Origin: Clostridia bacterium
GTDB lineage: Bacteria > Bacillota > Clostridia > Oscillospirales > CAG-272
DNA: 64,000 nucleotides
Assembly (NCBI GenBank): GCA_017622085.1
Contig: JAGARU010000035.1
Location: 1-64,000 of the forward strand
Direction: 5' to 3'
Below, piece after piece: positions 38,345 to 46,190 of this stretch. Every line of letters begins with the position of its first letter. The stretch's first letter is position 1. The notes below the pieces were generated by a model. That model was not told the origin of the DNA and searched no databases. It worked only from the letters and a program-made list of their open reading frames with translations. The translations under genes and the position numbers were made by a program.

Positions 38345-39331
38345 TCAAAGCAAAGTAGCGCGGAGCTCCTCGGGGGATTTGGGGCTCAGGTAGGCGGGGG
38401 CGATGTCGAGGACGGTCTTGCAGCCGACCTGACCTTCGCACGCCAAGCGAGCGGCCGCACGGGCGTACGCTACGATTACGGAGGCGGTAAACTCCGGGTT
38501 GGAGTCAAGGGCAAGCTTGTACTCAATCAGATGGGTGTTCTCCCCGTTCCAGCCGGTCTTGCCGGAGCGAAGCACCACGCCGCCGTGGGGAATGCCGCTG
38601 TGGTCGCGCTTCAGCTCCTCCTCGGAGATAAAGTGCACCGTGGTATCGTAGTCGGCAAAGTAGTTGGGCATGGTCTTGATGGCCTCCTCAATGGCCACAA
38701 GATCCGCACCCTCCTCGGCCACCACGTAGCAGTCGCGGGTATGCTTTTCGCGGGTGGAGAGCTCGGGGCATTCACCGGCACGAACGGCGTTCAGCGCCGC
38801 CTCCACCGGCACGGTGTATTGCTTGGCGTTCTTAACCCCGGGCAAACGGCGGATGGCATCGGAATGACCCTGGCTGACGCCCTTACCCCAGAAGGTGTAA
38901 TCCTTGCCCTCGGGCAGGATCGCGCCGGCGTACATACGGTTCAGGGAGAACATACCGGGATCCCAGCCCACCGAAATAATTCCTACGTGTCCGCCGGCGC
39001 GGGCGGCCTCGTCCACGTTTGCAAAATGCTCGGGAATCCGCGCATGGGTGTCAAAGCTGTCCACCACGTTAAAATCGCGGGCAAGCGCCGGGGTCTGCAC
39101 GGGCAGGTCGGTGGCACTGCCGCCGCAAAGGATCATCACGTCGATCCGATCCTTCAGCTCGGCCGCTTTTTCCACGGGATATACGGGCACACCCTCCGTC
39201 AGGATGGTCACCGTTTCGGGCGGGCGGCGCGTAAATACTGCCACCAGCTCCATATCCGGGTTTTGACGGATGGCACACTCCACACCCCGTCCCAGATTGC
39301 CATATCCGTAGATACCAATTTGAATGCTCAT
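38345..39331 (-). CDS. ddh: meso-Diaminopimelate D-dehydrogenase
   Basis: A 328-residue NADPH enzyme that makes meso-diaminopimelate from tetrahydrodipicolinate in one step, supplying lysine and peptidoglycan. The Rossmann start IGIYGYGNLGRGVE is at 4-17, MILCGGSATDLP near 70, and VGWDPGMFSLNR and WGKGVSQGHSDAIRRLPGVK (about 120-170) are hallmarks of Ddh. The ATG at 39331 has GAAAGGATAAAACG before it; in-frame codons farther upstream lie in the promoter. It is a single gene with its own promoter and terminator. Confidence 0.94.
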   Translation of the reverse strand: MSIQIGIYGYGNLGRGVECAIRQNPDMELVAVFTRRPPETVTILTEGVPVYPVEKAAELKDRIDVMILCGGSATDLPVQTPALARDFNVVDSFDTHARIPEHFANVDEAARAGGHVGIISVGWDPGMFSLNRMYAGAILPEGKDYTFWGKGVSQGHSDAIRRLPGVKNAKQYTVPVEAALNAVRAGECPELSTREKHTRDCYVVAEEGADLVAIEEAIKTMPNYFADYDTTVHFISEEELKRDHSGIPHGGVVLRSGKTGWNGENTHLIEYKLALDSNPEFTASVIVAYARAAARLACEGQVGCKTVLDIAPAYLSPKSPEELRATLL

Positions 39332-39385
39332 CGTTTTATCCTTTCCGTGCCCCCAAGGGCCATGCAAATGCATTTTTACCTGCTC

Positions 39386-39414
39386 ATTATAGCACGCTCC
39401 CCTCCGTTTTTCAA
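39386..39414 (-). promoter_or_regulatory. Sigma-A promoter for ddh
   Basis: On the minus strand, -35 TTGAAA (39414-39409), 17-base spacer, -10 TATAAT (39391-39386). Confidence 0.8.
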
Positions 39415-39534
39415 TGGGACGCTTCAAAAAAATCGTGCTCTTGCCAAAGATTTATGGCGATTGTCATAGATTTGCGCGGTCTGTGTTATGCAATTATCCA
39501 AATCTTGAAGTTTTCTGAATTTTTTCTTGAAAAC

Positions 39535-39566
39535 CTGTCCGAAAATTGAAATTTTTACGTTTATAT
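39535..39566 (+). promoter_or_regulatory. Bipartite motif CTGTCCGAA-N14-CGTTTATAT, copy 1 (ECF-like promoter candidate)
   Basis: CTGTCCGAA (39535-39543) and CGTTTATAT (39558-39566) recur at 48438-48469 with the same 14-base gap, and both are followed by GAAGA. A partial third copy of the right half with downstream bases (TTATATAGGTGAAGGGGGAGG) lies at about 39651-39671. The arrangement resembles a promoter for an alternative sigma factor. It precedes the first lipoprotein gene by 300 bases; the rest of 39415-39865 holds no clear gene. Confidence 0.45.
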
Positions 39567-39672
39567 AAGACGAAGAGGAATGATTCCGGACATTTGTAAA
39601 TAAATTGTAAACACTTGAAAAAAGCAGAAATATTTGGCCGGTTTTTCTTCTTATATAGGTGAAGGGGGAGGT

Positions 39673-39738
39673 ATGGAATATGGGTGCTTGATCAAAGGAC
39701 GGAGGGATTCAGACAGAGTGCTCAAGAGAGCAATATGA
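39673..39738 (+). CDS. Possible 21-codon ORF or degraded gene start
   Basis: MEYGCLIKGRRDSDRVLKRAI begins one base after GGGGGAGG, too close for an efficient start, and stops at TGA. The charge pattern (xYxxLIxxxRxxDxxxLK) recalls the first residues of ECF sigma factors, so it could be a relic of one. It is too short to judge. Confidence 0.2.
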   Translation: MEYGCLIKGRRDSDRVLKRAI

Positions 39739-39807
39739 AATAAAAGAAGAGAACCCCTACCGTGGTACGGCCCATCGCTATGAAATGCAAGGTTGCGCCA
39801 GCCCCCG

Positions 39808-39836
39808 TTGACATAAAGGGCAAATAATGTTACAAT
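39808..39836 (+). promoter_or_regulatory. Sigma-A promoter of the first lipoprotein gene
   Basis: TTGACA (39808-39813), 17 bases, TACAAT (39831-39836), 30 bases before the start codon. Confidence 0.85.
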
Positions 39837-39865
39837 AAATAAAGGAAACAAAAGGAGATGGAATC

Positions 39866-40447
39866 ATGAAACTTATTACACGAATTTTATTATGCGCACT
39901 TCTGTTGACTTCTGTGTTGCTTTGCGCTTGTGGGGACGTTTCGGATGAATATACGTATGAGCTGATCTACAAAAACGATTCCCTTGTTTTGACCGAGGAT
40001 GGTACTGTGCTGGATACTTGGGCAGTGGAGGATATTTTTGCAATTTCCGGCTATTTCATGGAAGGCCTTGACTTTGCCACTGCACAGGGAGAAGAGGAAA
40101 TAAGAGCCGTTCTCAAAACGCTGTTTAAAGACGGCGTAGGGCTTTCTTTGACGACGGAAGCAGCCATAAGCTATAACGAAAGCGATCCTTTTGTGACAAG
40201 CATGTTTGGCATGGCCTGTGAGGATATTCCCACCTCGGCAATGGGATACTATCGAGCCACAGACGGCTTGGCGGCAAGATTTTATGTGATCCATACCCCT
40301 TCCGAGGAAGATGAACGAAACGGCACCTTCGTTTTTGTCGACCGTCACGGAAATTATTATAGCGCCCAAACGAACGTAACAACCGGTGACCGATTGACCG
40401 AGCATATGATATCCAATCATCGGCAAAAAGCGGTCCGGCATGACTAA
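39866..40447 (+). CDS. Lipoprotein, member 1 of a three-paralog family
   Basis: A 193-residue exported lipoprotein. Signal peptide with lipobox LCAC, so the mature protein starts at Cys22. The mature part (YELIYKNDSLVLTEDGTVLDTW, DIFAISGYFMEG, FVFVDRHGNYY) aligns along its length with the products at 41950 and 49713. This copy is the most divergent: CGDVSDEYT replaces the CSTxxYxPTExAEYE start, and the middle is less conserved. I recognise no family. AAAAGGAGAT precedes the ATG. Anchored on the outer face of the membrane, its role is unknown. Confidence 0.85.
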   Translation: MKLITRILLCALLLTSVLLCACGDVSDEYTYELIYKNDSLVLTEDGTVLDTWAVEDIFAISGYFMEGLDFATAQGEEEIRAVLKTLFKDGVGLSLTTEAAISYNESDPFVTSMFGMACEDIPTSAMGYYRATDGLAARFYVIHTPSEEDERNGTFVFVDRHGNYYSAQTNVTTGDRLTEHMISNHRQKAVRHD

Positions 40448-40469
40448 ATGACGGAGAAAAATGCCCCCG

Positions 40470-40497
40470 TGAGGATTTTTGCTCTGTTATTCGACCA
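40470..40497 (+). promoter_or_regulatory. ECF-type promoter candidate TGAGGA-N16-CGACCA
   Basis: -35-like TGAGGATTTTT (470-480 side) and -10-like CGACCA (40492-40497) are 16 bases apart and end 30 bases before the ATG at 40528. A near-identical site (TGAGGT-N16-CGACTA) stands 31 bases before another lipoprotein at 52592. The shape is that of ECF sigma promoters (TGAAAC-N16/17-CGTC type). Confidence 0.5.
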
Positions 40498-40527
40498 ATT
40501 GATACACCCGTAAGAAAGGAGAACCGT

Positions 40528-41919
40528 ATGAAACGATTGTTCGCTGCTATATTAGCCCTGTGCCTCTTGGCTCTCCCAGCGTGCGGCGATGCTCCTGTGG
40601 AAACGACCCCGGTGGTTACCACACCGACACCAACGACACCCGCACCCACAACTCCCGCACCGACTACCCCGGCGGCAACAACTCCTGCCTGCACCACGCC
40701 GGTACCTACAACTCCCGCGCCGACGACACCCGCGCCCACTACGCCGGTTGCTTCTGGGGATGAAAAGGTCTATTCCAATGCGACGATCGAGGATGATTTT
40801 GCGGAGGATGAGGTTCTCGTCGTTTTGACCCATACGGCCAGCTTGGCGAAGTTTGATTATACCGTTGAGGATTTTGCTGACGTGGGTTGTGTTGAGGTTA
40901 AGAATCTTACTTCTTATACTACGGAGCGCGTAAGAAACGCTGTGGGTAAAATGGCCTCTTTGGATAGTGAAACTCGCCGGCTTGTACAGAACTACAACGC
41001 GATATGGAGCATTAAGCTGGCTGATCCCGGCAAGCAGAACGTGTTAGATGCCATCGCCATTCTGATGGAGCGCGACGATGTGAAATCGGCAACTCCCAAT
41101 ATGCGCATTTCATTAGAGCCCGTTAAGCCGGAGATCACGCCCTTGACCGATGCGCAGATGGCGGAGATCAATGCTGCATGGCTTGAGGAAAAGGGTTACC
41201 CCGCCAAATGGTTCGACGAAAACGAAATTATCACCCGCCACTTCGGCTTGCGTTACTACGGTACTTATGGTGGGTATCAAATTTTGTTTGCTCCGGGAAC
41301 AAAAGCCTCCGGGCATGAAATTTATTTTGATAATATACTTCTTAATTATGAAACAGAATTTGCGCTTTACGCCTACCATTCCGGCGAGCTTTTCAGCGCG
41401 CAGGCACTCTACGAGAGCGGTGCGTTGAATTCAGAGGATATTACCGCTATTGCCCGGTATCATGCAGCAACAGAGCTTGCCATTGCAAACCGTCCCGATT
41501 TAGACAATCCCTATGACTGTATTAGCCCGGATTTCCCGGCGCTCGAACTCCTGCCGCAAGAAATGCGCGACCAAATTGAGGCAGACTATCGCGCCATTCA
41601 CGAATACGACCTTAGCGGTGTTATATACTGCGGAACTTACAACGGTTGTGTTGTTTTTGTTTTTGACGTAGCCACGGATGCGTGGAATCCACATAATATT
41701 GGCGGACAGTATTTTGAGCTTGGCTCCTGTATGGACTTTATTATATACAAGGACGGAGAATTTTTGCCCTCAAGAATGGAATGCTCCGCCTTGCTATACG
41801 CTTTCAACCATAATTATTTGACCGCATCGGATATCGAAAAAATCGAGCACTATGCCCGCACCCAAATGGAAGCATTGGGTCTGGACGCCCCCTTTGCATC
41901 CCCGGACTTGCCACAATAA
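40528..41919 (+). CDS. Lipoprotein with Thr-Pro pentapeptide linker and S8-propeptide-like domain
   Basis: A 463-residue exported lipoprotein; lipobox LPAC, Cys19. Ten TTPxx units form a stiff linker (residues 26-75). Next, about 85-195, is a segment reminiscent of subtilisin propeptides/inhibitor I9 (DEVLVVLTHTA, YNAIWSIKLADPGKQNVLDA, DDVKSATPNMR), but no subtilase domain follows. The rest (about 210-463) is unfamiliar, with a YYGTYGGYQILFAPG / YCGTYNGCVVFVFDV internal repeat that suggests two copies of one fold. GAAAGGAG precedes the ATG. It is followed by the second paralog lipoprotein, 30 bases downstream, and probably co-transcribed with it. Confidence 0.8.
   Translation: MKRLFAAILALCLLALPACGDAPVETTPVVTTPTPTTPAPTTPAPTTPAATTPACTTPVPTTPAPTTPAPTTPVASGDEKVYSNATIEDDFAEDEVLVVLTHTASLAKFDYTVEDFADVGCVEVKNLTSYTTERVRNAVGKMASLDSETRRLVQNYNAIWSIKLADPGKQNVLDAIAILMERDDVKSATPNMRISLEPVKPEITPLTDAQMAEINAAWLEEKGYPAKWFDENEIITRHFGLRYYGTYGGYQILFAPGTKASGHEIYFDNILLNYETEFALYAYHSGELFSAQALYESGALNSEDITAIARYHAATELAIANRPDLDNPYDCISPDFPALELLPQEMRDQIEADYRAIHEYDLSGVIYCGTYNGCVVFVFDVATDAWNPHNIGGQYFELGSCMDFIIYKDGEFLPSRMECSALLYAFNHNYLTASDIEKIEHYARTQMEALGLDAPFASPDLPQ
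40603..40752 (+). repeat. 15-bp tandem repeat encoding TTPxx units
   Basis: Ten degenerate 15-base units encode TTPVV, TTPTP, TTPAP, TTPAP, TTPAA, TTPAC, TTPVP, TTPAP, TTPAP and TTPVA. In-frame slippage could change linker length without breaking the gene. Confidence 0.9.
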
Positions 41920-41949
41920 CAGATCGTGGCATCAGAAAGGAGACCCCCA

Positions 41950-42522
41950 ATGAAAAAACTACTATCCTTTGTTCTCGCCCTGTGCCTCTTGGCTCTCCCG
42001 GCCTGTAGCACGGGTGAGTACGTGCCCACGGAAGATGCAGAATACGAGCTGGTTTACGAGTGGGGCGCGCTTGTTTTGAAGGAAAACGGTAAAACAATCG
42101 ATTCATGGAAGGCGCGGGATATATTTGCGATTTCCGGCGGATCGATGTTAGACTCTGCTACGGTTCAAGGAAAAAAGCCGGTGCGCGCCTTTTTCAAGGA
42201 GATGTTTGGTGTCGGTGTCCCCTTGTCTTTGGTGGCACAGGAGGATATGCCGAAGTATGATGCCGTTACGATGGAGGCTTACGGCTTATCCTATGAGGAT
42301 ATCGATCCCGACGGATTTGTATATTCCATGGATACAACAGGGCTTCGAGCAATTTTTGTTGTGCCGATTGAGCTATTGTCAGAGGAAACCAATTCTTTCT
42401 TTTTCGTGGATCGCTACGGTAATTATTACGAGGCGGATCCTTCCGTTCTCTCCAGTGGGGAGCTTCGGTTTTATATGATCAATAATCACTCCGGCGCTCT
42501 TATTGAGCATGAGGGTGAATAA
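41950..42522 (+). CDS. Lipoprotein, member 2 of the three-paralog family
   Basis: A 190-residue lipoprotein; lipobox LPAC, Cys19. The mature part starts STGEYVPTEDAEYELVYEW and continues GALVLKENGK, DIFAISGGSMLDSATVQGKK, AFFKEMFGVGVPLSL, FFFVDRYGNYYEAD; it is very close to the product at 49713 and clearly related to the one at 39866. ATG 41950 has AAAGGAGA 8 bases upstream. Its signal peptide (LALCLLALPAC) resembles that of the gene before it (identical LALCLLALPAC), suggesting local recombination of 5' ends. The function is unknown. Confidence 0.85.
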   Translation: MKKLLSFVLALCLLALPACSTGEYVPTEDAEYELVYEWGALVLKENGKTIDSWKARDIFAISGGSMLDSATVQGKKPVRAFFKEMFGVGVPLSLVAQEDMPKYDAVTMEAYGLSYEDIDPDGFVYSMDTTGLRAIFVVPIELLSEETNSFFFVDRYGNYYEADPSVLSSGELRFYMINNHSGALIEHEGE

Positions 42523-42554
42523 AGAGGCTACAAGAAGCTAAACGATTGAAAAAC

Positions 42555-42605
42555 AAAAAAAGTCATCCCAACGCCGCAAATTCCGGTATTGGGATGACTT
42601 TTTGT
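42555..42605. terminator. Bidirectional terminator, lipoprotein and MFS genes
   Basis: Stem AAAAAAAGTCATCCCAA / TTGGGATGACTTTTT (42555-42571 with 42589-42603) with a 17-base loop and T-runs on both strands. Confidence 0.92.
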
Positions 42606-42627
42606 TCTGGCCTTTCCTTCGTCTTTT

Positions 42628-43836
42628 TTATTCCTTTTCCGTAAATCTCTGCCATGGCTTGGCGGCAAGGAGACAGATGGCGGTGCCAACAACGGCAATG
42701 AGGCCCCAGACGAGGACGGTGGCGTGCCAGCCGATCTCTTGGGACAGGCGGGCAATTCCGTAGGAGGAAGCGGCGCTTCCTACGTAGGTGCAGGCGTTGA
42801 TCACGCCGGAGGCGGTGGACACCATGCCCTGCCGCTTAAAGAAGGCGGGCACCATGCATACCAGCATCAGATTCACACCGTGCATACATCCGGTCAAAAG
42901 GGCGGACAGCACCACGGATGCGGCCGCGCTGGCGCCGGTCACGCCGTAAAGGCCAAAGGCGGCCAAGGCGCCTACCCCAAAGATCACACCGGCGCACAAC
43001 ACGGCGTTGGTTATGGTCTTGCGGTACAGGCGGGAGGACACCTCAAAGCAGATCATGCTGAAAATGGGCAGGATCACGCCGGTCAGAATGGCAATAATGT
43101 TGCTCAGATTGTAGGTTTCGGAGATATAGGTGGGCATCCAGGTGGTAACGCCATCCTTCAGCATGCCCTGCATTACGATGGCCACCATAAGGGCCAGCAT
43201 CAAAGGAGAGAACAGACCGCTGTGCCCACCCTGCGCCTTGGGGGTGCGGGTACGGGGCTGGAGGTCGATCTCGTAGGAATATTTGTGCCAGAAGAACAGC
43301 ATCACGGCACCGCACAGAGCAGAGAATATGAATACCGCCCGCCAGCCGGACAGAGAAATAATCAGCGGCGAGATCAGATAGATCAGCATCGTACCGAGGG
43401 ATGAGCCAAAGGACACCTTAACGGTGACCCGCTTGTAGTCCTCCTCCGAGAGGAGCGCGGTCATCAGCCGCACAAGGGGCGGCCACATAAAGCTCTGGGC
43501 AAAGCCGTTTACGCACCAGATGCCCAGCATCAGATAGGGGTTTCCGCACAGAGGAATCAGCAGATTCATGCAGACGGTCAGAACAAATCCGTAGGACATC
43601 AGACGCTTGGGGGACACCCGGTCGCCAAGGATGCCGCTGACGATCTGGCCGACGCCGTAGGTTACAAAGCTTCCCGTCAGCGCAAGGGACAACAGATCCC
43701 GCGCAATGCCGGTCTCCCGTTCCATTTCCGAGATGACCGCGCCGTAGTTGATGCGCGTAATATAGCTGACCATGTAGGTCAGGGTAAAGAGCAACGCCAA
43801 ATGGTTGATCTCCCGTTTCGTTTGGGGCAAATGCAT
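42628..43836 (-). CDS. MFS transporter
   Basis: A 402-residue inner-membrane protein with about 12 transmembrane helices. Helix 1 is followed by RINYGAVISEMERETG and the loop 2-3 motif GILGDRVSPKRLM corresponds to the MFS signature GxxxDRxxRR. The N-terminal sequence YITRINYGAV is like the organophosphate:phosphate/anion symporter branch (GlpT-like), but the substrate cannot be assigned. It is a single gene with its own promoter and convergent to the lipoprotein gene. GGAGGTACGGCC precedes the ATG. Confidence 0.9.
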   Translation of the reverse strand: MHLPQTKREINHLALLFTLTYMVSYITRINYGAVISEMERETGIARDLLSLALTGSFVTYGVGQIVSGILGDRVSPKRLMSYGFVLTVCMNLLIPLCGNPYLMLGIWCVNGFAQSFMWPPLVRLMTALLSEEDYKRVTVKVSFGSSLGTMLIYLISPLIISLSGWRAVFIFSALCGAVMLFFWHKYSYEIDLQPRTRTPKAQGGHSGLFSPLMLALMVAIVMQGMLKDGVTTWMPTYISETYNLSNIIAILTGVILPIFSMICFEVSSRLYRKTITNAVLCAGVIFGVGALAAFGLYGVTGASAAASVVLSALLTGCMHGVNLMLVCMVPAFFKRQGMVSTASGVINACTYVGSAASSYGIARLSQEIGWHATVLVWGLIAVVGTAICLLAAKPWQRFTEKE

Positions 43837-43868
43837 GGCCGTACCTCCGTTTTTTGAAAATCCGCATC

Positions 43869-43897
43869 ATTATAGCACAGGCCGCCCGATTTTGCAA
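43869..43897 (-). promoter_or_regulatory. Sigma-A promoter for the MFS gene
   Basis: On the minus strand, -35 TTGCAA (43897-43892), 17-base spacer, -10 TATAAT (43874-43869). Confidence 0.75.
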
Positions 43898-43955
43898 GAG
43901 AAAAGATATTTTTTACCGAAGACCGCCGAATTTTTCGCCGCTTGCGGCGCGGCAC

Positions 43956-43984
43956 TTGAAAAAACGGCGGAATTCAGGTACAAT
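43956..43984 (+). promoter_or_regulatory. Sigma-A promoter for the ABC-2 exporter operon
   Basis: -35 TTGAAA (43956-43961), 17-base spacer, -10 TACAAT (43979-43984). Confidence 0.75.
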
Positions 43985-44014
43985 AAGCATAGAAATCAAG
44001 TTCAGGAGGTCCGT

Positions 44015-44926
44015 ATGAACAGCATTGTAATTGAAGGACTGTGTAAAAGCTTTGGGGAGATTCAGGCCGTCCGCGACCTGAGCTTCCGCGTGCAGGAGGG
44101 AGAGCTGTTTGCGTTTCTCGGCGTAAACGGTGCGGGAAAGTCCACCACCATCAACATCCTGTGCGGACAGCTGGAAAAAGACAAGGGCACCGTTACCATA
44201 AACGGTATGGATCTGGATCAGGACGTAAACCGCATCAAGGGCGAGCTGGGCGTCGTGTTCCAAAGCTCCGTTTTGGACGGTCCCCTTACCGTGCGGGAGA
44301 ATTTGGAGAGCCGTGCGGCTCTGTACGGAATCACGGGCGCGGCCTTCCGTCAGAGGTTGGAGGAGCTGTCCGAGCTTTTGGCCTTTGGGGAGCTTTTGAA
44401 CCGACCGGTGGGTAAGCTTTCCGGCGGTCAGCGGCGTCGGATTGATATTGCCCGTGCTCTGCTCCATCGCCCTCGCATTTTGATTTTGGATGAGCCCACC
44501 ACGGGCTTGGATCCGCAGACGCGCCAGATCCTCTGGCAGGTGATTGGCACCCTGCGCCGGCAGGAAAACATGACGGTGTTTCTTACCACCCACTACATGG
44601 AGGAGGCCGCCGACGCCGACTACGTGGTGATCTTGGATAGCGGCAAAATCGCCGCCGAGGGCACGCCTCTTACACTGAAAAACACCTACACCGGCGACTT
44701 TATTACGGTCTACGGACTGACGGAGGCAGAGGTCACCGCTCTCGGCGTGCCCTACGAGCCCTTGCGGGACGCGCACCGCCTTTCCGTGCCCGATACTGCC
44801 GCCGCCACCCGGCTGATCGTCAGCCACCCGGAGCTGTTCCGGGATTACGAGGTAACAAAGGGAAAAATGGACGACGTTTTTCTTGCCGTTACCGGCAAAA
44901 CCTTAACGGGAGGTGAAGAGAAATGA
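44015..44926 (+). CDS. ABC-2 type exporter, ATP-binding protein
   Basis: A 303-residue ATPase of the drug/antibiotic and Nod-factor exporter type. Walker A GVNGAGKST (about 36-44), signature LSGGQRRR (about 137-144), Walker B LILDEPTTGLD, H-loop His in TTHYMEE. The C-terminal ~80 residues match the DrrA/NodI-like extension. ATG 44015 is chosen for the CAGGAGGTCCGT site; an in-frame frame farther upstream overlaps the promoter. The stop overlaps the next start (ATGA), so it is translationally coupled to the permease. Confidence 0.93.
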   Translation: MNSIVIEGLCKSFGEIQAVRDLSFRVQEGELFAFLGVNGAGKSTTINILCGQLEKDKGTVTINGMDLDQDVNRIKGELGVVFQSSVLDGPLTVRENLESRAALYGITGAAFRQRLEELSELLAFGELLNRPVGKLSGGQRRRIDIARALLHRPRILILDEPTTGLDPQTRQILWQVIGTLRRQENMTVFLTTHYMEEAADADYVVILDSGKIAAEGTPLTLKNTYTGDFITVYGLTEAEVTALGVPYEPLRDAHRLSVPDTAAATRLIVSHPELFRDYEVTKGKMDDVFLAVTGKTLTGGEEK

Positions 44927-45810
44927 AGCCTGCTACCGTGCTGATCAAACGAAACGTAAAGCTGTTTTTCAAGGACAAGGGTATGTTCTTTACGTCTCTC
45001 ATTACCCCCATGATCCTGCTGGTTTTGTACGCAACCTTCTTAGCCTCCGTGTATCGGGATAGCTTTACCGCCAATTTGCCGGCGGGACTTCCCTTGGAGG
45101 AGGCGCTGATCGACGGACTTGTTGGCGGCCAGCTGATCTCCTCGCTTTTAGCGGTCTCTTGCGTCACCGTGTCCTTCTGTGCCAACTTCCTTATGGTGCA
45201 GGATCGGGCAAACGGCACCGTAAAGGATCTGACCATCTCACCCATGCGCCCCGCCACTCTGTCGCTGAGCTACTACGTGGCCACCCTCTTGTCCTCCCTT
45301 CTGATCTGCTTCGCGGCTGCGGGCATCTGCCTCGGCTACGTGGCCGCCGTGGGCTGGTATCTGTCGGCCTCCGATGTGGTGTGCCTGTTCCTTGACGTGC
45401 TGCTGCTCACTCTGTTTGGCACCGCACTGTCCTCGGTCATCAATTATTTCCTCACCACCCAAGGTCAGATCTCGGCGGTGGGAACGGTGGTCAGCTCCGG
45501 ATACGGCTTTATCTGCGGCGCCTATATGCCCATCTCCTCCTTCAGCCCGGCCTTGCAGAAGGTCATCTCCTTCCTGCCCGGCACCTACGGCACGGCGCTG
45601 GTCCGCAACCACGCCATGGGCGGTGCCATCAGGGAAATGCAGGCGCAGGGCGTGCCCGCTGAGGTAGTAGAATCCCTCCGCGACGCTCTGGATTGCAATC
45701 TGTACTTCTTCGGTCACGGGGTATCACAGCCCGCCATGTACGGAATTCTCGGCGGATCCATTCTTTTGCTTCTGGCCGTGTACGTGGGACTGAACGCCCG
45801 CAAGCGGTAA
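44923..45810 (+). CDS. ABC-2 type exporter, permease
   Basis: A 295-residue integral membrane protein with six predicted helices and the ABC-2 signature region near CGAYMPISSFSPALQKVISFLPGTYG (seen in parts: GAYMPISSF and ISFLPGTYG). The first extracellular loop (about 45-75) is large. It starts inside the stop of the ATPase gene (ATGA), so subunits are made together. No maturation or immunity gene follows; the left inverted repeat of a mobile element begins about 10 bases after the stop. The exported substrate is unknown. Confidence 0.9.
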   Translation: MKPATVLIKRNVKLFFKDKGMFFTSLITPMILLVLYATFLASVYRDSFTANLPAGLPLEEALIDGLVGGQLISSLLAVSCVTVSFCANFLMVQDRANGTVKDLTISPMRPATLSLSYYVATLLSSLLICFAAAGICLGYVAAVGWYLSASDVVCLFLDVLLLTLFGTALSSVINYFLTTQGQISAVGTVVSSGYGFICGAYMPISSFSPALQKVISFLPGTYGTALVRNHAMGGAIREMQAQGVPAEVVESLRDALDCNLYFFGHGVSQPAMYGILGGSILLLLAVYVGLNARKR

Positions 45811-45819
45811 ACGCAAATA

Positions 45820-45896
45820 AAAAAACGTCCACCGGTTTAGGCTGGTTCTCATAAGGATGTTTACAAAATTGTAGGGACCGGCGTCCTCGACGGTCC
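45820..45896 (+). repeat. Left terminal inverted repeat
   Basis: Blocks AAAAAACGTCCACC, GGTTCTCATAAGGATGTT and TTGTAGGGACCGGCGTCCTC-GACGGTCC. Confidence 0.8.
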
Positions 45897-45910
45897 GCGA
45901 CACATAATTT

Positions 45911-45938
45911 TCGGCAGAGAACTTATTTTCTCTGCCGA
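45911..45938 (+). repeat. Perfect 11-bp inverted repeat
   Basis: TCGGCAGAGAA / TTCTCTGCCGA with a 6-base spacer, followed by TTTGTGTTATAATG. It may act as terminator for the ABC operon or promoter-proximal hairpin of the orphan gene. Confidence 0.55.
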
Positions 45939-45960
45939 TTTGTGTTATAATGAGGCTAAC

Positions 45961-46066
45961 AGAAAGCCTCTCCCTTTGGGAGAGGTGGCGGCGTAGCCGA
46001 CGGAGAGGGCGAACAATTCCCCTCTCACCCGCTATCGCGGGAGCTCTCCCAAAGGGAGAGCCTTGG
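45961..46066. repeat. Dispersed palindromic repeat (CTCTCCCTTTGGGAGAG type)
   Basis: Arms AAAGCCTCTCCCTTTGGGAG and CTCTCCCAAAGGGAGAGCC face each other across ~60 bases that include GCGGCGTAGCCGACGGAGAG and CCCGCTATCGCGGGAG. Repeats of this kind are common, many-copy intergenic elements in gut Clostridia genomes. Confidence 0.65.
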
Positions 46067-46190
46067 GATGCGTGTTACTTTAGGGGTATGGGCTTTGCCC
46101 TATGCCTTTGTAATACAAATGCGAAACTGGCGATAAAATGTAACAAGGATTGGAACATATAAGATTTAATAACAGAAAGGAGAAATACAA

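Noticed and set aside
40603-40752. CRISPR-like array
   Set aside because: The repeats are in-frame 15-base coding units without unique spacers.
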